Shown piece after piece: positions 31,948 through 44,225 of a stretch of 64,000 nucleotides of DNA. The position numbers and the translations under genes were made by a program. The notes under the pieces are model-generated. The model had not been told where the DNA came from. It did no database searches and saw nothing but the letters and a program-made list of their open reading frames with translations. This DNA comes from Pantoea trifolii (GTDB lineage: Bacteria; Pseudomonadota; Gammaproteobacteria; Enterobacterales; Enterobacteriaceae): NCBI RefSeq assembly GCF_024506435.1, contig NZ_JANIET010000001.1, forward strand, positions 3,224,001 through 3,288,000, written 5' to 3'. Position 1 is the first letter of the stretch. Each line of letters starts with the position of its first letter.

Positions 31948-31972
31948 CAACGCGCGAAAAGTTCGCGCGTTG
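31948..31972 (-). terminator. Perfect 11-bp hairpin between pyrG and eno
   Basis: CAACGCGCGAA/TTCGCGCGTTG (31948-31958, 31962-31972) with a 3-nt loop. The minus-strand tail is TTTGTCTT, a weak T-tract. It may be an attenuator or processing site that sets eno levels relative to pyrG. Confidence 0.55.
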
Positions 31973-31982
31973 TTCGTGAAAC

Positions 31983-33635
<1,653 letters not shown>

Positions 33636-33674
33636 TTAGGTTTAAAGACGGTGGAATAACCAAGACGGGAAAAT

Positions 33675-33703
33675 AGTATACTTGAAGTCGTCTTAAGCCA
33701 CAA
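33675..33703 (-). promoter_or_regulatory. Candidate pyrG promoter
   Basis: Minus strand: -35 TTGTGG (33703-33698), 17-bp spacer, -10 TATACT (33680-33675), about 55 bp before the pyrG ATG. Pattern-based. Confidence 0.5.
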
Positions 33704-33861
33704 TTGATGAATCACACCATCGTCCTCCACAGGTAAGCCGGTAACATAGCGGATAGCATGGTGCGAAATGTTGATGTATGTCACAAAGTCACCGCAAGGC
33801 TGAATCGAGTAAGCTCAAGCGGCGAATTTATGCGCAGTGCTGGAATAATCGCCAGAATCGC

Positions 33862-34653
33862 TTATTGCTTGTTCTCCAACACTTTCACCTGCTGCCAGGC
33901 CTCTTCCATTTGATCCAGGGTGGCATCGCTCATCACTAAACCTTGTGAGGAGATAATGGCTTCAACCTGACGGAAGCGGCGCTCAAACTTATCGTTGGCT
34001 TTCTGCAACGCGACTTCCGCTTTGCTGCCTAAATGGCGTGATAAATTGACGGTAGCGAACAGTAAATCACCGATCTCCTCTTCCAGCTTGTCGTTATCCA
34101 CCACCGCTTGCTGCGCTTCGTGCATCACTTCGTCGATCTCTTCATGCACTTTATCCAGCACCGGACCGAGATTATTCCAGTCGAAGCCCACCGTGCTGCA
34201 ACGCTTCTGAATTTTGTGCGCGCGCATCAATGCCGGCAGCGCTTTAGGGATGTCATCTAACGCAGAGTGCTGCGATTTTTCCGCGCGCTCGCTGTGTTTG
34301 ATCGCTTCCCAGTTTTGCAGCACTTCTTCGCTGGTTTCGGCCTGAACATCGCCAAAAATGTGCGGATGACGGCGCTCAAGTTTGTCGCTGATGGCGTTGC
34401 AGACGTCGTCAAAATTGAAGCGCTGCTGCTCATCGGCCATCTGTGCGTAAAACACCACCTGAAACAGCAGATCGCCAAGTTCACCGCGCAGATCGGCAAA
34501 ATCTTCGCGCTGAATGGCATCGATCACTTCGTAGGTTTCTTCCAGCGTATAAGGCGCGATCGAGGCGAAGGTTTGCTGACGATCCCACGGGCAGCCGCGC
34601 TCCGGGTCGCGCAAGGTTTGCATGATGGTAAGCAGGCGGTTTAAGGGCGTCAT
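33862..34653 (-). CDS. mazG: Nucleoside triphosphate pyrophosphohydrolase MazG
   Basis: Hydrolyses NTPs and dNTPs to monophosphates and pyrophosphate, and is reported to lower ppGpp under starvation. 263 residues with two MazG domains: first GCPWDRQQTFASI then EETYEVIDAI and ELGDLLFQVVFYA; second VHEEIDEVMHEA and EEEIGDLLFATVNLSRHL. AAAGGATCC before the ATG at 34653. Downstream of relA on the same strand; the mazEF genes that lie here in E. coli are absent. Confidence 0.96.
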   Translation of the reverse strand: MTPLNRLLTIMQTLRDPERGCPWDRQQTFASIAPYTLEETYEVIDAIQREDFADLRGELGDLLFQVVFYAQMADEQQRFNFDDVCNAISDKLERRHPHIFGDVQAETSEEVLQNWEAIKHSERAEKSQHSALDDIPKALPALMRAHKIQKRCSTVGFDWNNLGPVLDKVHEEIDEVMHEAQQAVVDNDKLEEEIGDLLFATVNLSRHLGSKAEVALQKANDKFERRFRQVEAIISSQGLVMSDATLDQMEEAWQQVKVLENKQ

Positions 34654-34714
34654 GAGAGGATCCTTTGGGAAAATTTAGGGAGAGAATGCGCCGATGTCGC
34701 ATATGGCAGCGTCT

Positions 34715-34750
34715 CCTTCCCCCGTGAACGGGGGAAGGCCGGGATGGGGG
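34715..34750. repeat. Palindromic repeat, CCTTCCCCC family
   Basis: CCTTCCCCC/GGGGGAAGG stem (34715-34723, 34730-34738) with tail CCGGGATGGGGG, in the relA-mazG gap. Looks like a REP-type element; only one copy of this family in the window. No T-run follows on the minus strand. Confidence 0.65.
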
Positions 34751-34765
34751 AACAGCCAGCACTTA

Positions 34766-36997
34766 CTAATGCAAACGGCGCGCGTCGATAATGTCCGGCA
34801 CCTGATTAAGGCGTGCCAGCACGCGGCCAAGCACTTGCTGGTTATAGATCTCAATATCCATATCAATGGTCGCCAGCTGTTTTTTGGTGTCGCTACGGCT
34901 GGAGACGCCGAGCACGTTGACCTTTTCGTTAGCCAGAATGGTGGTGATATCGCGCAGCAAACCGCTACGGTCGTTGGCAGTGACGCGCACCACCAGCGAG
35001 TAACCGCTGGAGTAATCTTCGCCCCACACCGCATCAACGATGCGTTCCGGTGCGTGCGAAATCAGCTCGGTTAACTGGTCGCAGTCGGCACGGTGAATTG
35101 AGATGCCACGTCCCTGGGTGATAAAGCCCACGATATCGTCGCCAGGAATCGGCTGGCAGCAACGGGCGATGTGGTGCAGCAGATTGCCCACGCCTTCCAC
35201 CACCACGCGACCGCTCTCTTTGCGCGCCGACGGCGCATGTGACTTCTGCGTCAGCAGGCGCAGCGCCTCGCGATCTTCCTCTTCGGCGCTCGGCTTGTTG
35301 AGCTTGCCTTGCAGGAAATTCACCATCTGATTGAGGCGAATATCGCCGCCGCCAATCATCGCCAGCAACTCATCCTGCGAACTGACGTTATAGCGCGGCA
35401 GCAGCAGTTTCTCCGCTTCGCGCATGCTGATATCCATCTGATTCAGCTCGTTTTCGAGGATCTGACGGCCAGCGATAATATTTTTGTCGCGATCCTGCTT
35501 ACGGAACCAGGCGTGAATTTTCGAACGTCCGCGGCTGGTGGTGATATAGCCGAGGTTCGGGTTCAGCCAGTCGCGGCTTGGATTCGGCTGCTTCTGGGTG
35601 ATCACCTCAATCTGATCGCCCATCTGCAACTGATAGGTAAACGGCACGATGCGCCCGCTGATTTTAGCGCCAATGCAGCGGTGACCGATATCGCTGTGAA
35701 TGTGATAGGCAAAGTCGAGCGGCGTTGATCCCGCCGGCAGATCGACCACGTCACCTTTCGGGGTAAACACATACACGCGATCGTCGAATACCTGGCTGCG
35801 CACCTCTTCCAGCATCTCGCCGGAATCAGCCATCTCTTCCTGCCAGCTAATCAGCTTACGCAGCCAGGCGATGCGCCCTTCATGTCCCGCCGCGCCGCGC
35901 GCGTTGCTGGAGGTTGGACCTTCTTTGTACTTCCAGTGTGCGGCGACGCCCAGCTCGGCATCTTCATGCATCTGGCGCGTACGGATCTGGATTTCCACCG
36001 TTTTGCCCTGCGGCCCAAGCACCACGGTATGAATCGATTGATAGCCGTTGGGCTTGGGATTGGCAACGTAGTCGTCAAACTCACTCGGCAGATGGCGAAA
36101 CAGCGTATGCACCGTACCGAGTGCGCCGTAGCAATCTTGCAAGCGTTCCGCCACGATGCGCACCGCACGCACGTCAAACAGCTCATCGAACGCTAACGAC
36201 TTCTTCTGCATCTTGCGCCAGATGCTGTAGATGTGTTTTGGACGACCATAAACTTCGGCACGCACGCCCTCTTTCTGCATCTCGGCGCGCAGGTTGGCGA
36301 CGAAGCTTTCGATGTAGCCTTCGCGATCGATACGGCGTTCGTGCAGCAGCTTAGCAATACGTTTGTATTCATCGGGATGCAGATAGCGGAAGCAGTAATC
36401 TTCCAGCTCCCATTTGAGCTGGCCGATACCCAGGCGGTTGGCCAGCGGCGCGTAGATATTGGTGCTCTCTTTCGCCGCAAGCACGCGCTCATCTTCTGGC
36501 GCGTCTTTCATTTCACGCAGATGGGCGATACGTTCCGCCAGCTTGATGACCACGCAGCGGAAATCTTCCACCATCGCCAGCAGCATGCGGCGCACGTTAT
36601 CCACCTGCTCGGAGGCCATCGAATCGTTGTGAATCGCTTTCAGCTGACGAATAGCATCCATGTCGCGCACGCCGTGCACCAACATCACAATCTCTTTGCC
36701 AAAGGCTTTTTCGAGATCCTCTTCGCTCACCACATCGGCGTTAGCGAGCGGGAACAGCAGCGCCGCGCGTAGGCTGTCGATATCCATGCTGAGCATGGTG
36801 AGAATTTCCACCATCTCAATACCGCGCCACAGCAGCAGAGCTTGATCAGGATGGTTGTGCGTTTCGGCTTCACAGTAGCGCCACGCATCCGCCAGTCGTT
36901 GACAGGATTGCGGGTTGTTAATACTTAAACTGGCGATCCACTGGTCGAGGGCAAATTCGCCCGCCGTATTTAAATGCGCACTTCTAACCGCAACCAT
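34766..36997 (-). CDS. relA: GTP pyrophosphokinase RelA
   Basis: Ribosome-associated ppGpp synthetase triggered by uncharged tRNA. 743 residues: inactive HD-like domain at the N-terminus, synthetase domain (GRPKHIYSIWRKMQKK, FDELFDVRAVRI, KTVEIQIRT), TGS domain (DDRVYVFTPKGDVVDLPAGSTPLDFAYHIHS), and C-terminal ACT domain (VRVTANDRSGLLRDITTILA). The ATG at 36997 with AGGAGAGGAT gives the conserved MVAVRSAH start. Co-directional with rlmD upstream. Confidence 0.98.
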   Translation of the reverse strand: MVAVRSAHLNTAGEFALDQWIASLSINNPQSCQRLADAWRYCEAETHNHPDQALLLWRGIEMVEILTMLSMDIDSLRAALLFPLANADVVSEEDLEKAFGKEIVMLVHGVRDMDAIRQLKAIHNDSMASEQVDNVRRMLLAMVEDFRCVVIKLAERIAHLREMKDAPEDERVLAAKESTNIYAPLANRLGIGQLKWELEDYCFRYLHPDEYKRIAKLLHERRIDREGYIESFVANLRAEMQKEGVRAEVYGRPKHIYSIWRKMQKKSLAFDELFDVRAVRIVAERLQDCYGALGTVHTLFRHLPSEFDDYVANPKPNGYQSIHTVVLGPQGKTVEIQIRTRQMHEDAELGVAAHWKYKEGPTSSNARGAAGHEGRIAWLRKLISWQEEMADSGEMLEEVRSQVFDDRVYVFTPKGDVVDLPAGSTPLDFAYHIHSDIGHRCIGAKISGRIVPFTYQLQMGDQIEVITQKQPNPSRDWLNPNLGYITTSRGRSKIHAWFRKQDRDKNIIAGRQILENELNQMDISMREAEKLLLPRYNVSSQDELLAMIGGGDIRLNQMVNFLQGKLNKPSAEEEDREALRLLTQKSHAPSARKESGRVVVEGVGNLLHHIARCCQPIPGDDIVGFITQGRGISIHRADCDQLTELISHAPERIVDAVWGEDYSSGYSLVVRVTANDRSGLLRDITTILANEKVNVLGVSSRSDTKKQLATIDMDIEIYNQQVLGRVLARLNQVPDIIDARRLH

Positions 36998-37029
36998 ATC
37001 CTCTCCTGCCACAGCGATGTGGACATCGC

Positions 37030-38346
37030 TTATGCTTTGCTAAACAGCACCATGGATTCGAGATGACTGGTATGTGGGAACATATCCAGCATCGCGACCC
37101 TTTCCAAATGGTAGCCCGCTGACAGCAATGTCTGACTGTCACGCGCCAGCGTTGTAGGGTTACAGGAAACATAGACCACACGTTCTGGCGCAAGTTTAAC
37201 CACATGCGTCATCACGCCCGCGGCCCCAGCACGCGCTGGATCCAGTAACACCTTGTTAAATCCCTGCGTCGCCCACGGCTGACGCGATACATCTTCCTCC
37301 AGGTTATGCTGGAAGAAGCGAACATTCTCAAGATTATTCTGGACTGCATTATACGCTGCCTGCTGCACTAATGCTGCAACGCCCTCCACACCTACAGCAT
37401 TTTGTACGAACTTTCCGAGAGGCAAAGTAAAGTTTCCCATGCCACAGAACAAATCCAGCACACGATCTTCTGGCTGCAAATCCAGCCATTCGATGGCTTT
37501 GGCCACCATCTGCTGATTCACGCCATCATTGACCTGAATAAAATTCTGCGGGCTAAAGGTTAGCGGCAAATTCAACGAGTGATAAAAAGGTTCACGCGCA
37601 TTCAGCGCCTGCAAACTTTCACTGCCATCAGCCAGATAGAGCGACAGTTGCTGCTCATGCGAAAAACGTTCCAGTTTTGCGCGATCCCCTGCAGAGAGTG
37701 CATCAAGATGGCGCAGCACCATCAGCGGGCCATTGTCCGCCAGCACCAACTCAACGTGGCCCAAGCGTTTGACCGCTTGTAAATCACTGAGACACTGGTG
37801 CAACGGTTGCAGTAACGCTTCAAGTTCGTGCACCAAAACCGGGCATTGCTTCAGCTCAACCAGATCGTTGCTGGCGGCCTGGCGGAAACCCATTTGCAGG
37901 CGCTGCTGTTTTGGCTGCCACTGCAAGCCTAAACGCGCACGACGACGATAGCCCCACGCGTTGCCGCTGATGATCTCATCGACCTTTACTGGCAGCGGCG
38001 CTTCGCGGCTTAACATGCGGCTCAAGGCGCGCGCTTTGCTCTCCTGCTGCAAAGCCACCGACGCATGCTGCTGCTGGCAGCCGCCGCATACGCCGAAATG
38101 GACGCAGCGCGGTTTTTCCCGCTGTGGGCTGGGATTGATGATCTTGTTGGCTTTGGCGCGCGCGTATTTGCTTTTATCCTCGAACACCGTCACTTCCGCC
38201 TGTTCACCAGGCAGCGCGCCGCTGACAAACATCGCCTTGCCTTTATGGCGCGCAACACCTTGTCCGAAAGGATCGAGGTCTTCGATGGTGACGGATATGC
38301 GCGCCTTAGTCGTCACACGCTGTTTTGCAGAGTAAAATTGCGCCAT
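37030..38346 (-). CDS. rlmD: 23S rRNA (uracil(1939)-C(5))-methyltransferase RlmD
   Basis: Methylates U1939 of 23S rRNA with SAM. 438 residues: TRAM domain at the start ([19 protein letters not shown]), 4Fe-4S cluster cysteines in [17 protein letters not shown] site [15 protein letters not shown], and catalytic region [13 protein letters not shown]. 32 bp upstream of relA. Divergent from barA, 90 bp away, as in E. coli. Confidence 0.97.
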   Translation of the reverse strand: MAQFYSAKQRVTTKARISVTIEDLDPFGQGVARHKGKAMFVSGALPGEQAEVTVFEDKSKYARAKANKIINPSPQREKPRCVHFGVCGGCQQQHASVALQQESKARALSRMLSREAPLPVKVDEIISGNAWGYRRRARLGLQWQPKQQRLQMGFRQAASNDLVELKQCPVLVHELEALLQPLHQCLSDLQAVKRLGHVELVLADNGPLMVLRHLDALSAGDRAKLERFSHEQQLSLYLADGSESLQALNAREPFYHSLNLPLTFSPQNFIQVNDGVNQQMVAKAIEWLDLQPEDRVLDLFCGMGNFTLPLGKFVQNAVGVEGVAALVQQAAYNAVQNNLENVRFFQHNLEEDVSRQPWATQGFNKVLLDPARAGAAGVMTHVVKLAPERVVYVSCNPTTLARDSQTLLSAGYHLERVAMLDMFPHTSHLESMVLFSKA

Positions 38347-38436
38347 AGTATTGTGAAATCTCTACTTTAATTGGGTGTGCAGCCGTTCAATGCGCTCGCA
38401 CAGGGAAAAAATGCCAGGAATCGCCAGGCCACAATT

Positions 38437-41166
38437 ATGACCAAATACAGCCTGCGGGCGCGAATGATGATTTTGATACTGGCACCAACGCTGATGATTG
38501 GCCTGCTGCTCAGTACCTTCTTTGTGGTGCACCGCTACAACGAATTACAGCATCAGGTGCACGACGCGGGGGCGAACATCATCGAACCGCTGGCGGTCTC
38601 CAGTGAATACGGCATGACGTGGCACAACCGCGATGCGATTCGCGAATTAGTCAGCCTGCTGCATCGCCGCCACTCCAATATTGTCCGTGCCATCACCATT
38701 TTCGACAACAACAATCACGTCTACGTCACCTCGAATAACAACCAAAACCTCTCGTTATTACAAAAAGAGGACATCTCCACGCTGGAAGATGGCGTCTCGG
38801 TGGAGCGGCAAGGCAATGTGATGATTTTGCGCACGCCAATCATCTCTGAACGCTATTCGGTGGATGAATTGCCGGGCGAAGATGCCAAACCCGCCGGGAA
38901 TCCGCTGGGTTATGTGGCAATTGAGCTGGATCTGCAATCGGTGCGGCTGGAACAGTACAAAGAGGTGTTTGTCGCCACGCTGCTGCTGCTGTTCTGCCTG
39001 TGCATCGCCATGCTGTTTGCCTATCGCCTGATGCGCGACGTCACCGGCCCGATTCGCAACATGGTCACCACCGTGGACCGCATTCGCCGCGGCCAGCTGG
39101 ACAGTCGCGTGGATGGCTACATGCTGGGCGAGCTGAGCATTCTGAAAAACGGCATCAACGCCATGGCGATGTCGCTCACCGCCTATCACGAAGAGATGCA
39201 GCAGAACATTGATCAGGCGACTTACGATCTGCGTGAAACGCTGGAGCAGCTGGAGATTCAGAACGTGGAGCTGGATCTGGCGAAGAAGCGCGCGCAGGAA
39301 GCGGCGCGTATCAAATCGGAGTTCCTCGCCAACATGTCGCACGAGCTGCGTACGCCGCTGAATGGCGTGATTGGCTTTACCCGCCAGATGCTGAAAACCG
39401 GGCTGAGCACCAACCAGCGCGACTACATGAGCACCATCGAGCGTTCGGCGAATAACCTGCTGAGCATCATTAACGACGTGCTCGATTTCTCGAAACTGGA
39501 AGCGGGCAAGCTGGTGCTGGAGTCCATTCCGTTCCCGCTGCGCGCCACGCTGGATGAAACGCTGGTGCTGCTGGCGCCGTCAGCCCACGACAAAGGGCTG
39601 GAAATTACCGTGTGCCTGGAAAAACAGGTGCCGGACAACGTGATTGGCGATCCGCTGCGCCTGCAGCAGATCATGATCAACCTGATCGGCAACGCGATTA
39701 AATTCACCGAGCACGGACATATCGATCTGCGCGTTGAGCTGCGCAGCATCAGCAACACGCGCGTCGAGCTGGAGATTCAGGTGCATGACACCGGCATCGG
39801 TATCTCCGAACAGCAGCAGTCGCAGCTGTTCCAGGCGTTTCGCCAGGCCGATGCCAGTATTTCACGTCGTCATGGCGGCACCGGTTTAGGGTTGGTGATC
39901 ACACAGAAATTGGTGAGCGAGATGGGCGGCGAAATTGCCTTCCACAGCCGTCCGAATCAGGGTTCCACCTTCTGGGTGCATATTCATCTTGATCTCAATC
40001 CGAACGCACCGGCCATTCCGCGCATGCTGGATGATTTGCGCGCCACGCCGCTGGCCTATATCGAACCCCACCCGGCGGTGGCGAAAGCGGTGCAGGAGAT
40101 GCTGAGCATCACGCCGTTGCAGGTGCAGCACTTCTCCAGTCTGGAAGAGATGCCCGATACGCACTTCCCGCTGCTGCTGATGGGCTTGCCGGTCACCGAA
40201 CCGCATCCTGCGACGCTATCGGATGCGTTGATTACGCGTCTGCATGCGCGTGCCGATTCGGTGCTGCTGGCGCTGCCGAGTGAAATGATGCTGTTTGCCG
40301 ACGACTTGCGCGCGCGCGGCATTGCCGGTTGTATCGCCAAGCCGGTTTCGTTAACACGCTTGCTGCCAATGCTGCTCGACTTACATGACTGGCAAAGCGA
40401 TGCGCTGCCGCGTGGCGCACGTCAGCCGCTGACGGTGATGGCGGTGGATGACAATCCCGCTAACCTGAAACTGATTGGTGCCCTGCTGGAGGAGCAGGTG
40501 CAGCACATCATTCTGTGTGATAACGCCGAGCAGGCGATTCGCCAGGCGCGCCTGCACAAGCTGGACGTGATTCTGATGGACATTCAGATGCCAGATATCG
40601 ATGGCATCCGCGCCAGCGAAATCATCCGCAGCCTGCCGCTGCACGCCACCACACCGATTGTCGCCGTTACTGCGCATGCGCTGGATGGTGAACGTGCGCA
40701 GCTCATCAATGCTGGCATGAATGACTATCTGGCGAAGCCGATTGACGAGGACAAACTGAGCCAGCTGCTGCAACGCTACGCGCCGAACCGAATCGCGCCG
40801 CAACCACAACCGCCTGAAGTGGCGCCGTCCCTGGATTGGACGTTAGCGCTGCGTCAGGCCGCCAATAAACCTGATTTAGCCCGCGATCTGCTGCAAATGC
40901 TGCTCGATTTCCTGCCAGAAGTGGAAGAGCACGTTGAGAGTGCGATGGCGAGTAACGATGTGGTGGGCTTGCGCGAGATTATTCACAAGCTGCACGGCAG
41001 CGCCAGCTACAGCGGCGTGCCGCGCCTGAAGCAACTGTGTCAGCAGCTGGAGAAGAGTTTGCATCAGGAGAGCGATATCGACGCGCTTGAGCCGGAGCTG
41101 CTGGAGTTGAGCGATGAGATGGCGAACGTGGCGCGAGAGGCGAGAAAATTGTTGGCGTTGGGCTAG
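38437..41166 (+). CDS. barA: Hybrid sensor histidine kinase BarA
   Basis: Tripartite inner-membrane kinase that phosphorylates UvrY to activate csrB/csrC. 909 residues: TM helix near 10-30, periplasmic loop, second TM near 170-195, HAMP, kinase core with NMSHELRTP (His302), receiver with phospho-acceptor Asp715 in ILMDIQMPD, and a C-terminal HPt domain with His853 in [11 protein letters not shown]. The frame opens at a TTG 22 codons upstream, but the ATG at 38437 gives the conserved N-terminus; its ribosome site is weak. Its target csrB is about 11 kb away. Confidence 0.97.
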   Translation: MTKYSLRARMMILILAPTLMIGLLLSTFFVVHRYNELQHQVHDAGANIIEPLAVSSEYGMTWHNRDAIRELVSLLHRRHSNIVRAITIFDNNNHVYVTSNNNQNLSLLQKEDISTLEDGVSVERQGNVMILRTPIISERYSVDELPGEDAKPAGNPLGYVAIELDLQSVRLEQYKEVFVATLLLLFCLCIAMLFAYRLMRDVTGPIRNMVTTVDRIRRGQLDSRVDGYMLGELSILKNGINAMAMSLTAYHEEMQQNIDQATYDLRETLEQLEIQNVELDLAKKRAQEAARIKSEFLANMSHELRTPLNGVIGFTRQMLKTGLSTNQRDYMSTIERSANNLLSIINDVLDFSKLEAGKLVLESIPFPLRATLDETLVLLAPSAHDKGLEITVCLEKQVPDNVIGDPLRLQQIMINLIGNAIKFTEHGHIDLRVELRSISNTRVELEIQVHDTGIGISEQQQSQLFQAFRQADASISRRHGGTGLGLVITQKLVSEMGGEIAFHSRPNQGSTFWVHIHLDLNPNAPAIPRMLDDLRATPLAYIEPHPAVAKAVQEMLSITPLQVQHFSSLEEMPDTHFPLLLMGLPVTEPHPATLSDALITRLHARADSVLLALPSEMMLFADDLRARGIAGCIAKPVSLTRLLPMLLDLHDWQSDALPRGARQPLTVMAVDDNPANLKLIGALLEEQVQHIILCDNAEQAIRQARLHKLDVILMDIQMPDIDGIRASEIIRSLPLHATTPIVAVTAHALDGERAQLINAGMNDYLAKPIDEDKLSQLLQRYAPNRIAPQPQPPEVAPSLDWTLALRQAANKPDLARDLLQMLLDFLPEVEEHVESAMASNDVVGLREIIHKLHGSASYSGVPRLKQLCQQLEKSLHQESDIDALEPELLELSDEMANVAREARKLLALG

Positions 41167-41180
41167 TGCGGTGCGGTTTT

Positions 41181-41275
41181 CCCCTCACCCCAGCCCTCTC
41201 CCGCAAGCGGGCGAGGGAGCAAAATGTGCACCGAACAATTCCCTCTCCCTCTGGGAGAGGGTGAGGGTGAGGGAA
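41181..41275. repeat. Inverted pair of CCCTCACCC-type palindromes
   Basis: Left unit 41181-41220 (CCCTCACCCCAGCCCTCTCC then CGCAAGCGGGCGAGGGAG) and right unit 41240-41275 (CCCTCTCCC/GGGAGAGGGTGAGGGTGAGGG) face each other across about 20 bp. The same pair occurs at 50349-50455, flanking the hexarate cluster. Located at the barA/garK convergent junction. Confidence 0.75.
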
Positions 41276-41277
41276 AA

Positions 41278-42417
41278 CTATCTCCCTCTACCCACCTTAA
41301 TCACCGCCGCCACATTGCGCGCCGTCAAACGCACGTTCTGCGCCGCATTGGCCAGCGCGTCTTCCAGCGAACAAATGCTAAACAGCACGCTAAATACCGC
41401 ATCCAGCCCATGTTGATGCACCACGCCGACATCCGCCGTCAAACTCCCGGCAATGCCAATCACCGGCTTATTAAACTGCTTCGCGACTTTTGCCACACCA
41501 ATCGGCACCTTGCCGTTGATGCTCTGGCTATCAATGCGTCCTTCGCCGGTAATCACCAGATCGGCATCTTTCACCTGCTCGGCCAGGCCCAGGGCTTCGG
41601 TGACAATCTCGATACCGCTGCGCAACTCGGCCTGGCAAAACGCATGCAGCGCCGCGCCCATGCCACCGGCCGCGCCGCCGCCATCAATGTGTAAAACATC
41701 AATATCCAGATCGCGATGAATCAAGGTGGCGTAATGTTCCAGCGCTTTGTCCAGCTGCTGCACCAGCTCCGGCGTTGCGCCTTTTTGCGGACCAAAAATC
41801 GCCGATGCGCCCTTTTCACCGGTAAGCGGATTACTGACATCGCAGGCCACTTCAAAGCGGCACTCTTTAATACGCGCATCCAGCTGTCCGATATCAATGT
41901 GTGCCAGCTGCGGCAATGCACCACCGCCATAGGCAATTTCCTTGCCGTGCTCATCCAGCAGCTGCGCGCCCAGCGCCTGCATCATGCCGGAACCGCCATC
42001 GTTGGTGGCGCTGCCGCCAATGCCGATGATGATGTGATCGACACCGCGATCGAGCGCATCTTTGATCAGCTCGCCGGTGCCAAACGAGGTGGTAATCAGC
42101 GGATCGCGCTGTGCGGCGGGCACTAACTCCAGCCCACTGGCCGCCGCCATTTCGATAAACGCGGTACGCTCATCGCCTGACAAACCGTAGAACGCTTCCA
42201 CTGGCTTGCCGAGCGGTCCAGTAACCGTCAGCCGGACAATGTTTCCCTGCGTTGCCGCCACCATCGCTTCAACCGTGCCTTCGCCACCGTCGGCAACCGG
42301 TATTTTCACGTAGTCAGCTTCAGGAAAGATCTCGCGGAATCCCGCTTCAATCGCCGAAGCCACTTCCAGGGCGGATAAACTCTCTTTATATGAATCCGGT
42401 GCGATGACAATTTTCAT
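41278..42417 (-). CDS. garK: Glycerate 2-kinase GarK
   Basis: Phosphorylates D-glycerate to 2-phosphoglycerate, last step of hexarate catabolism. 380 residues of the glycerate kinase type 1 family: MKIVIAPDSYKESLSA start, VADGGEGTVEA, IGIGGSATNDGGSGMMQALG, and ADLVITGEGRIDSQS. The ATG at 42417 is chosen over 10 upstream codons for this conserved start. Last gene of gudPXD-garLRK. Confidence 0.94.
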   Translation of the reverse strand: MKIVIAPDSYKESLSALEVASAIEAGFREIFPEADYVKIPVADGGEGTVEAMVAATQGNIVRLTVTGPLGKPVEAFYGLSGDERTAFIEMAAASGLELVPAAQRDPLITTSFGTGELIKDALDRGVDHIIIGIGGSATNDGGSGMMQALGAQLLDEHGKEIAYGGGALPQLAHIDIGQLDARIKECRFEVACDVSNPLTGEKGASAIFGPQKGATPELVQQLDKALEHYATLIHRDLDIDVLHIDGGGAAGGMGAALHAFCQAELRSGIEIVTEALGLAEQVKDADLVITGEGRIDSQSINGKVPIGVAKVAKQFNKPVIGIAGSLTADVGVVHQHGLDAVFSVLFSICSLEDALANAAQNVRLTARNVAAVIKVGRGR

Positions 42418-42501
42418 AGGCAATCCAGCGCGGTTGATGACGGACATCCGTCCTGCGAAGGCAGCGAGCCGCCCGGCATCCGCAGACGCCGGACGATTGC
42501 A

Positions 42502-43386
42502 CTACCGAGTGATCTCAACTTTCGCTAATTTTTCATAATAGCAGGCCAGCGCGCTATGGTCGGAAGTGCCCTGTCCGTCCACCTTGAGCGCCTGCATCAT
42601 CTCCATGACCGCAGCGGTGAGCGGCAGATGCGCGCCAATCTCGTGTGAGGTATCCAGCGCATTGGCCAGATCTTTGATGTGCAGATCGATACGGAAGCCC
42701 GGTTTAAAGTTACGATCCAGCACCATCGGCGCTTTGGCATCCAGTACGGTGCTGCCCGCCAGGCCACCACGAATCGCCTGATAAACCAGCTCAGGATTAA
42801 CGCCCGCTTTGGTCGCCAGCGACAGCGCTTCTGACATCGCCGCGATGTTGAGCGCCACGATCACCTGATTCGCCAGCTTGGTAACGTTACCCGCACCAAT
42901 GTCGCCGGTGTGGACCACCGAACCCGCCATCGCTTTCATGATGTCGTAGCACTGATCGAACACCGCTTTATCACCGCCGACCATCACCGACAGCGTGCCT
43001 TCAATCGCTTTCGGCTCGCCGCCGCTCACCGGCGCATCGAGCATTTTGATGCCTTTCGCCGCCAGCGCATCATGCACTTCGCGGCTGGCCAATGGCGCAA
43101 TGGAACTCATGTCGATCACGATCAGACCCGGCTTCGCGCCTTCAATGATGCCGTTAGCGCCGAGGCACACCTCTTTAACCTGCGGCGAGTTCGGCACCAT
43201 GGTGATCAGCACATCCACCTGTTCAGCCACCTCTTTTGGCGTCTTCGCCACGGTGGCGCCCAGCTCCACCAGCTCGGCTTCGTTGCCGACATTATGGTCG
43301 CGCACCACCAGCGAATAACCGGCTTTCACCAGGTTTTTACTCATCGGTTTGCCCATGATGCCGAGGCCGATAAATCCAATTTTCAT
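42502..43386 (-). CDS. garR: 2-hydroxy-3-oxopropionate (tartronate semialdehyde) reductase
   Basis: Reduces tartronate semialdehyde to D-glycerate. 294 residues of the beta-hydroxyacid dehydrogenase family: GFIGLGIMGKPM dinucleotide motif at residues 4-15, DAPVSGGEPKAIEG substrate motif, and GNVTKLANQ with the catalytic Lys (near residue 171). 20 bp from garL. Confidence 0.95.
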   Translation of the reverse strand: MKIGFIGLGIMGKPMSKNLVKAGYSLVVRDHNVGNEAELVELGATVAKTPKEVAEQVDVLITMVPNSPQVKEVCLGANGIIEGAKPGLIVIDMSSIAPLASREVHDALAAKGIKMLDAPVSGGEPKAIEGTLSVMVGGDKAVFDQCYDIMKAMAGSVVHTGDIGAGNVTKLANQVIVALNIAAMSEALSLATKAGVNPELVYQAIRGGLAGSTVLDAKAPMVLDRNFKPGFRIDLHIKDLANALDTSHEIGAHLPLTAAVMEMMQALKVDGQGTSDHSALACYYEKLAKVEITR

Positions 43387-43405
43387 TGCCTTTCCTCTCA
43401 GTCAG

Positions 43406-44173
43406 TTATTTTTTAAATTTGTCACACAGCGCCTGCGTGGCGTGACGGAACACGCCCAGATCGCTGCCAACCGCCACAAAGCTGGCGCCCCACTCCAGAT
43501 AACGGCGCGCATCGACTTCCACCGGCGCCAGAATGCCGCTCGGTTTCCCCGCCGCTTTGGCGCGTTCGAAAACGTGTTTAATCACTTTCAATACTTCGGG
43601 ATGCGCAGGCTGGCCGAGATAGCCGAGCGCTGCCGAAAGATCGCCCGGCCCCACGAAGATGCCATCGACACCATCGACTGCGGCGATAGTATCGATGTTG
43701 TCCACCGCCTGTTGCGTTTCGATCTGCACCAGCACCGTGATGTTGTCGTTGATGGTGCTGTTGTAGTCCGGCAGCGTGCCGTACATGTTGCTGCGGTGCG
43801 AAACCGAGACACCACGGATGCCAGCCGGTGGATAGCGAGTTGATGCCACCGCGCGAATCGCCTCTTCCTCGGTTTCCACGAACGGCACGAGGAAGTTGTA
43901 GAAGCCGATGTCCAGCAAGCGCTTGATGATGATCGGTTCGTTGCACGGCGGACGCACCACCGGCGCGCTGTGGCTGCCCTTCAGCGCCATCAGCTGCGGC
44001 ACAAAGGTGGTGATGTCGTTTGGCGCGTGTTCGCCATCCAGTACCAGCCAGTCAAAGCCCGCCAGGCCCAGCACTTCGGTGGTTAATGGATTAGCCAGCG
44101 CGCACCAGCTGCCAATCAGGGTTTCTCCTGCCAGCAAACGGCGACGAAAAGGGTTCGGCCAGGCATTGCTCAT
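43406..44173 (-). CDS. garL: 5-keto-4-deoxy-D-glucarate aldolase GarL
   Basis: Class II-type HpcH/HpaI aldolase that cleaves 5-keto-4-deoxyglucarate to pyruvate and tartronate semialdehyde. 255 residues: [45 protein letters not shown] with metal-binding Glu, and [31 protein letters not shown] 8 nt before the ATG at 44173 excludes an in-frame GTG overlapping it. Confidence 0.95.
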   Translation of the reverse strand: MSNAWPNPFRRRLLAGETLIGSWCALANPLTTEVLGLAGFDWLVLDGEHAPNDITTFVPQLMALKGSHSAPVVRPPCNEPIIIKRLLDIGFYNFLVPFVETEEEAIRAVASTRYPPAGIRGVSVSHRSNMYGTLPDYNSTINDNITVLVQIETQQAVDNIDTIAAVDGVDGIFVGPGDLSAALGYLGQPAHPEVLKVIKHVFERAKAAGKPSGILAPVEVDARRYLEWGASFVAVGSDLGVFRHATQALCDKFKK

Positions 44174-44199
44174 TGTCTTCACTCCTGTCGGTTACAGCA

Positions 44200-44218
44200 G
44201 GCTCCCGCGCGGGGAGCC
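44200..44218 (-). other. Intercistronic hairpin between gudD and garL
   Basis: GGCTCCC/GGGAGCC 7-bp stem (44200-44206, 44212-44218), GC-rich loop, in the 52-bp gap between gudD and garL. No T-run. Could be an mRNA processing or stabilising element separating gud from gar genes. Confidence 0.45.
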
Positions 44219-44225
44219 GGAAAAG

